A DNA stretch of 64,000 nt from Polyangiaceae bacterium (lineage in GTDB: Bacteria > Myxococcota_A > Polyangia > Polyangiales > Polyangiaceae): NCBI GenBank assembly GCA_020633235.1, contig JACKEA010000007.1, positions 372,001 through 436,000 of the forward strand. The letters run 5' to 3'. Made by a program: the position numbers and the translations under genes. Under the pieces are notes generated by a model. That model had not been told where the DNA came from. It searched no databases and saw nothing but the letters and a program-made list of their open reading frames with translations. Shown in pieces: positions 59,994-64,000 of the stretch; the first letter of the stretch is position 1, and each line of letters starts with the position of its first letter.

Positions 59994-60965
59994 ATGGACG
60001 TCGACCGGCTCATCCGGTGGGGCGCGCCGATCGTGATGGTGGCGATCGCGACGGGGCTTTGGTTCGCGCGGAGTGAGCCCACGGAGGCGCCCGCCACGAG
60101 CGCCAGTGTGCAGCTGACGGATCCGCTCCCGGTCCGCACCGGAGCGGCGCGGGAGCAGCTGGCGGACGACATTGCGCACCGTGGTGAAGCCGCCCTCGGA
60201 GCGCGAGGTCCCGCGCCGGACCAACAAAAGAAGCCGAAACCCGCGCGAGCTGCCCGAGACCTGCCGATTGCGACGCCCAAGGCCGCGGCCAAACCCCGCG
60301 CACGGAAGCCGAGCCAATGCGGCGGCGTGGAGGTGCACGCCATCACCGCCAGCGTGGATCCAAAGTGGGCCTTCGCGTCCCTTTCGCCCGAGCCCGGCGA
60401 GCCGGCGCACCTCAGGCAACCCGGCGATAGCATCGGCAGTTGGCGCGTGGACAAGATCGAGTGGGACCGCGTGTGGCTGCGCTCCGGTGCGGGGCGCTGC
60501 GCGGTGACGCTGAGCGATGGCGCGCGGGAGGGCGCGGAGCTCGGCAAGAAGCTCGGAAACAAGGGGCTCGTGTTCGAGGCGGCGCCCGAGGTGGAGCCGT
60601 GGCGCGTGCCCGGTGAGATTGCCAACGCCATCGAGAGCGACGGCGACGGGCGCTATTCCATCGAGCGGGCGATGGTGAAGCCGCTCTTCGATCGCGGCGG
60701 TGCGCTGATGAGCGGCATCGAGCTCACGCCGGAGATACGCGCCGAGCAGGTGGTGGGCGTGAGCATCGGCGGCATTCGGGAAGACTCGCTCTTGGAGCGG
60801 CTGGGCGTGGAGTCCGGGGACGTGCTCATGAGCCTGGACGACAAGCCCTGCACCACGCTGCAAGCGGTGGTGGACGCCTTGCTGGGCGCGCGTGAGGCGG
60901 ATCGGCTCGTTGCCCGCCTCGAGCGTCAGGGTCAGCCCTTCGAGCTCGAAGTGCGCGTGCGCTGA
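59994..60965 (+). CDS. GspC-like membrane protein with PDZ domain
   Basis: A protein of 323 residues from ATG 59994, with a GGGGGGAG ribosome site. It has an N-terminal membrane helix (APIVMVAIATGLWFA), a spacer, an HR-like domain (VWLRSGAGRCAVTLS), and a PDZ domain at the end (RAEQVVGVSIGGIREDSLLERLGVESGDVLMSLDD). This is the build of type II secretion GspC, which links inner- and outer-membrane parts. No other gsp gene is nearby, so it is an orphan. Residues 71-81 (PAPDQQKK) come from a copy of the interspersed repeat. Confidence 0.72.
   Translation: MDVDRLIRWGAPIVMVAIATGLWFARSEPTEAPATSASVQLTDPLPVRTGAAREQLADDIAHRGEAALGARGPAPDQQKKPKPARAARDLPIATPKAAAKPRARKPSQCGGVEVHAITASVDPKWAFASLSPEPGEPAHLRQPGDSIGSWRVDKIEWDRVWLRSGAGRCAVTLSDGAREGAELGKKLGNKGLVFEAAPEVEPWRVPGEIANAIESDGDGRYSIERAMVKPLFDRGGALMSGIELTPEIRAEQVVGVSIGGIREDSLLERLGVESGDVLMSLDDKPCTTLQAVVDALLGAREADRLVARLERQGQPFELEVRVR
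60207..60235 (+). repeat. interspersed CCGCGG repeat, copy 16 (coding)
   Basis: GGTCCCGCGCCGGACCAACA followed by AAAGAAGCC, in frame with the spacer of the GspC-like protein and read as APDQQKK. Confidence 0.65.
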
Positions 60966-62072
60966 CTACTCTTCGAGATCCGTGGGGATGGGGTAGCCGA
61001 AGCCCTCGATCTCGTCGACCTCGGACTGCTTGAGGTTCATGGCGGTGAACGTACCCTGGGTGGGATCGGCCCCGTTGCCGTTGAGCTTCACCACGTCCAC
61101 GCTCAGGCTGCCGTTGGCCACCCATCGCTCGGAATCGTTCGGATCCTGGACGAAATTGCCGGTGACCTTGGTGCCCTCGGCGCGCACGTCGATGGCGCCG
61201 GTTCCAATCACGATGTCGATGAGGAACGGCGCCGTGCCGAGCGCGATGCTGCCGTCGGGCTCGTCTCTCGCGAAGCCGTCGGCGATGAAGTAGTAGCCGT
61301 CCGGCGGATCCTTCTCCGGCAAGAAGTCCTTGAACTCCGACAGGTCCCCTTGCTTGACGCTGGGCTTCACGCAGGCGGCCGGGCCCGGGTACAGCGAGCA
61401 CACCGGCGTGTCCCCGGAGCAGCTCGGGCAGCCCGGACGGCCGTTGAGCGCCGTGCGACGGTTGGCCTTGGTGAAGATGGCGCGCCAGGCGCCGCTCTCG
61501 GGATCCACCTTCATGTAGGCGTAGACCCGGATCTGCACCGCCAGGTAGTCCACGTTCATCAAGAAGTAGTAGTAGCCCGTGGGCAACGAGTTCGGCCCGC
61601 CGCCATTCAGTCGATACGTGAACGGCAAGCGCTGTCGCGGCACCGTGGCGTGGCCGTCCAGATCTTCGAGCCCCGGCTCCACCAAGAGCAGATACGGAAC
61701 CGAGTACGCCAGCGGTTCCGTGGGCGTGATGGTCATGTCCCGACCGGCCAGGTCGAAAGTGGCGCCGTAGGTTCGGCTCTCGTCATTCGGCCGAGCGCCA
61801 TCGTACGCAACGACGATGGAGTCCTTGAACTCCTGAGTCTTCGGCGGCTTCTGCTCGTCCAGCAGGTTTTCTTCCTTGTCGATCACCGCCGGCACGATCT
61901 CCATCTTGAGCGTGTCGGTCTTGAACGCCTCCGACAACTGCACCACCAGCGGTTCGTCCGGCGTGGTGGTCATCACTCCGTTGTCCGCGGACAACAGATC
62001 GGCGCTCGGCGGCGGATCGAAAGTTTGGCAGCCCAGCAGGGCGAGGGCGGCCAGTGCGAGACTCTTCTTCAT
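60966..62072 (-). CDS. hypothetical lipoprotein
   Basis: A protein of 368 residues from ATG 62072. The signal ends ALLGC. The body is beta-rich with an Ig-like first part (PLVVQLSEAFKTDTLKMEIVP, TITPTEPLAYSVPYLLLVEPG) and a Cys-pair insert (CPSCSGDTPVC). The family is unknown. It lies 11 bases downstream of the outer-membrane protein gene, and the two are probably made together. Confidence 0.7.
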   Translation of the reverse strand: MKKSLALAALALLGCQTFDPPPSADLLSADNGVMTTTPDEPLVVQLSEAFKTDTLKMEIVPAVIDKEENLLDEQKPPKTQEFKDSIVVAYDGARPNDESRTYGATFDLAGRDMTITPTEPLAYSVPYLLLVEPGLEDLDGHATVPRQRLPFTYRLNGGGPNSLPTGYYYFLMNVDYLAVQIRVYAYMKVDPESGAWRAIFTKANRRTALNGRPGCPSCSGDTPVCSLYPGPAACVKPSVKQGDLSEFKDFLPEKDPPDGYYFIADGFARDEPDGSIALGTAPFLIDIVIGTGAIDVRAEGTKVTGNFVQDPNDSERWVANGSLSVDVVKLNGNGADPTQGTFTAMNLKQSEVDEIEGFGYPIPTDLEE

Positions 62073-62083
62073 CTTTCTTGGCC

Positions 62084-63721
62084 TCAGAACACGAACGTGG
62101 TGCGCCCCTGGATCAAGACGCTGCGAACGGCTTGGTTGTTCTCGTCGTAGAAGGCGTCTCCCGGGAAGAGTACCGCGCCCTCCAAGTCGAACAAGAAATG
62201 CTCGGCGTATTTCCACTGCATGCGGCCGTCGAGCTCCACGCCGTAGAAGTTGCCGGGTTTGCCCCCGTTGAAGTTCACGAGGTCGTCTTCGATCTCCGTG
62301 CCGTCACGCAGCTTGAGGCTCTCCGTGGGATCCACCAGGCCGGTGGGCGCCCAAGCGGTGAGCACGCCGCCGCGAAACAACAGCGGCTCGATGGGCCGGA
62401 AGTCGAACTGCGGAAAAATGGCGATGGCGTTGGTGAAGGAGCCCTCGCTGTCCACGCGTTCCGCAGGGTAGGTCTTGGCACCGATGCGTTTGAGCAGCTC
62501 GACCCCCGCCGCAGAGGAGCGCGCGCTCTCGAACGCCAAGATGCGCTCGAACATCAGCAGGCCCACGTTGTTGTCTTCCGCGAAGTAGAGCTGCGTCAGA
62601 TCCGTGCCGGGGTTCGGGTTGCGATCGCCGGAAGCGAAATCGAACTCCAGGTACGCCGTCCACGTGGGCTCGTCCCAGCGTGCCACCGCCCGCGCGCCGA
62701 ACTGCTGCACCTTCTGTCGCACGATGGGGTCGTTGTTGATGAGCGAAAGCGCATCGCTCACCTCGCGGGTGCGTCCCAAGATGGTGACACCCTCTGCGCC
62801 GACGGACAGCTTCTGGATGCGAGCGATGGCCCGCGCGGTGAAGATGTTGATGGAAGTGCTGAAGTCCTGCTCCCAACGGTGGGCGTAGATGCCCATGAGC
62901 TCGAGGTTGCTCTGGTGCTTGGGGTCGGGCCGCTTGTAGCGAACCATGGTGCCCGCGCTCTGCAGGTCGTCGCCGAACAGACGAATCTGCTCCGAGGCCG
63001 TGCGGTCGTAAAAGGCGGCCACCACCATGCCGCGGTCCGCCGAGCGATCTCGCTCCGCCTCCGGCTTCAGGGCTTCCAACGGTTTGGTGGCGAACAGAAT
63101 GCGATCCGCCGTGTCGCCGGCGTTGGAGTAGCCGAATCGGTTCGGTCTACCGTCGCCATCTGCCACCAATAGGGACGTGCCTTCCGCCGACGGCTGCCGC
63201 CCGATGCGAAAGAAGCCGATGGGCGTGGCCAGCTCGCCGTAGGCGCGGCGCACCTTCACCGGATCGCTGGGCACCAGCACGTAGCCGTAGCTGTCCGGGT
63301 TCAGCTCGTCGCCGCCGACGTAGCCGATAGCTGGTTTCGCGTTGTTTGGGTTTGTCGCGGCGGCGCGAGTACCGCTGTTCGTACTGGGCGGCGTACCGAA
63401 CGTCCCGTTGTCGCCCCACAAGGTTCCGTCGAGGGCATCCAAGCTCACGACGATGCGGACTTTCTCGTCGTAGTCGACGGCACCGTCGAGGCGCAGCCGA
63501 TGCTCGATCCAGCTCGCGCGCCGATGCTTGACCCCATTCAGATCGATGGGGTTCACGTACAGCCAGTTCGCCCGATACTCCGCACCCGTCGAAAAGCCGT
63601 AGCCGTCGAGCTCGTGACGCTGCGGTTTTCCGAGACCGTCGTCATCGGACCAAGGCTCGGGCTCTGCTGCTGCCGTCGTTGCCCAAGACAGCGCGAGCGC
63701 ACACACCAAAAGCCGCCTCAT
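62084..63721 (-). CDS. outer-membrane beta-barrel-type protein (TIGR04551-like)
   Basis: A protein of 545 residues with a signal peptide (LLVCALALSWATTAAA). The rest alternates aromatic and polar residues in the manner of a barrel (YRANWLYVNPIDLNG, AYGELATPIGFFRIGRQPS, FLFDLEGAVLFPGDAF) and ends in a typical Phe (TTFVF). I think it belongs to the TIGR04551 group found in myxobacteria. It probably works with the lipoprotein encoded 11 bases downstream. Confidence 0.7.
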   Translation of the reverse strand: MRRLLVCALALSWATTAAAEPEPWSDDDGLGKPQRHELDGYGFSTGAEYRANWLYVNPIDLNGVKHRRASWIEHRLRLDGAVDYDEKVRIVVSLDALDGTLWGDNGTFGTPPSTNSGTRAAATNPNNAKPAIGYVGGDELNPDSYGYVLVPSDPVKVRRAYGELATPIGFFRIGRQPSAEGTSLLVADGDGRPNRFGYSNAGDTADRILFATKPLEALKPEAERDRSADRGMVVAAFYDRTASEQIRLFGDDLQSAGTMVRYKRPDPKHQSNLELMGIYAHRWEQDFSTSINIFTARAIARIQKLSVGAEGVTILGRTREVSDALSLINNDPIVRQKVQQFGARAVARWDEPTWTAYLEFDFASGDRNPNPGTDLTQLYFAEDNNVGLLMFERILAFESARSSAAGVELLKRIGAKTYPAERVDSEGSFTNAIAIFPQFDFRPIEPLLFRGGVLTAWAPTGLVDPTESLKLRDGTEIEDDLVNFNGGKPGNFYGVELDGRMQWKYAEHFLFDLEGAVLFPGDAFYDENNQAVRSVLIQGRTTFVF

Positions 63722-63844
63722 GTGACTCTCGAAACTAGCGGAACCGCTCTACTTCGAGAAGAAGATTCGGCCCATTGGCCAGCGTTCCATGCTACGCCCA
63801 CCCCCATCGCTGGCGGCAAGCGCTACGATGCCGCGCTTTCGATC

Positions 63845-64000
63845 ATGACTTCGTCCGCATTGGTTACCGGCGGTGCCGGCTTCATCGGATCGAGCGTCGC
63901 CGACCGCTTGTTGCGCCTCGGCTATCACGTCACGACGTTCGACAACTTCGACCCGTACTACGACCCCGCGCAGAAACGACGCAACGTGTCGTGGGCGTCC
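63845..64000 (+). CDS. NAD-dependent epimerase/dehydratase, 5' part
   Basis: Only the first 52 codons are in the window. They read as a Rossmann start (SALVTGGAGFIGSSVADRLL) and the DNFDPYYDPAQKRRN segment typical of UDP-glucuronate epimerase-type enzymes. It probably makes nucleotide sugars for surface polysaccharide. The start is ATG 63845, divergent from the outer-membrane protein gene. Confidence 0.85.
   Translation, partial: MTSSALVTGGAGFIGSSVADRLLRLGYHVTTFDNFDPYYDPAQKRRNVSWAS

Overview
The window is high-GC DNA packed with genes on both strands. It most likely comes from a myxobacterium (Myxococcota), possibly of the Polyangiales/Sorangium side. The evidence is: an adjacent mglB-mglA pair (the Ras-like polarity switch), more than a dozen predicted lipoproteins with Gly/Ala/Ser/Thr linkers and Cys-rich domains, a PilZ protein, a Pkn-type Ser/Thr kinase, many 4-bp start/stop overlaps, and many GTG or TTG starts. 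I saw no rRNA, tRNA, CRISPR array, insertion sequence or prophage.

Layout. 1-7288: two tandem DUF3857/transglutaminase-type envelope proteins; one has lost its catalytic Cys. 7609-8691: mglB and mglA. 8799-26082: mostly lipoproteins and envelope enzymes (PHB-depolymerase-like esterase, a PHM-like dicopper monooxygenase next to a TetR gene, a GH2 glycosidase, Cys-rich, kelch and MopE-like proteins), with RidA, a metallophosphoesterase, RecX and an unlisted 36-residue very basic protein. 26251-32040: PilZ, an RNase E/G with a large charged insertion, a PolB-type exonuclease, PhhB, a DUF2071 protein and alanine racemase. 32041-40383: small hypothetical, zinc-ribbon and membrane genes, an endonuclease V-like protein, an LRR protein and a Uma2-type nuclease, ending in a repeat-rich non-coding stretch. 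40384-44386: the riboflavin operon (ribE, ribBA, ribH, nusB) interrupted by a vapBC module with its own palindromic promoter. 44476-50829: a nucleotidyltransferase cassette, ArsA-like ATPase, Ser/Thr kinase and radical SAM protein. 50845-57550: receivers, an NtrC-type regulator, a histidine kinase and an aldehyde dehydrogenase, divergent from a saccharopine/lysine 6-dehydrogenase-like gene; together these suggest regulated lysine catabolism. 57547-64000: an FGE-like lipoprotein, hemerythrin, a zinc-ribbon/bL12-CTD protein, an orphan GspC-like protein, an outer-membrane protein and the start of a sugar epimerase.

The strongest unexplained signal is a family of about 15 short GC-rich repeats (core TTCCGCGGCGGACCRACAAA on one strand). 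Most copies lie between genes, often right at gene ends. One pair forms an inverted element. Three or four copies are inside reading frames, and two of those give the same Asp-Gln-Gln-Lys-Lys peptide in unrelated secreted or membrane proteins. Other points of interest are the charged insertion in the RNase S1 domain, the degenerate GTP cyclohydrolase II half of RibBA, the toxin-antitoxin pair inside the rib operon, the bL12-CTD zinc-ribbon protein, and several operator-like palindromes.

All family assignments were made by reading motifs, without searches. Starts were chosen from signal peptides, overlaps and Shine-Dalgarno-like sequences.
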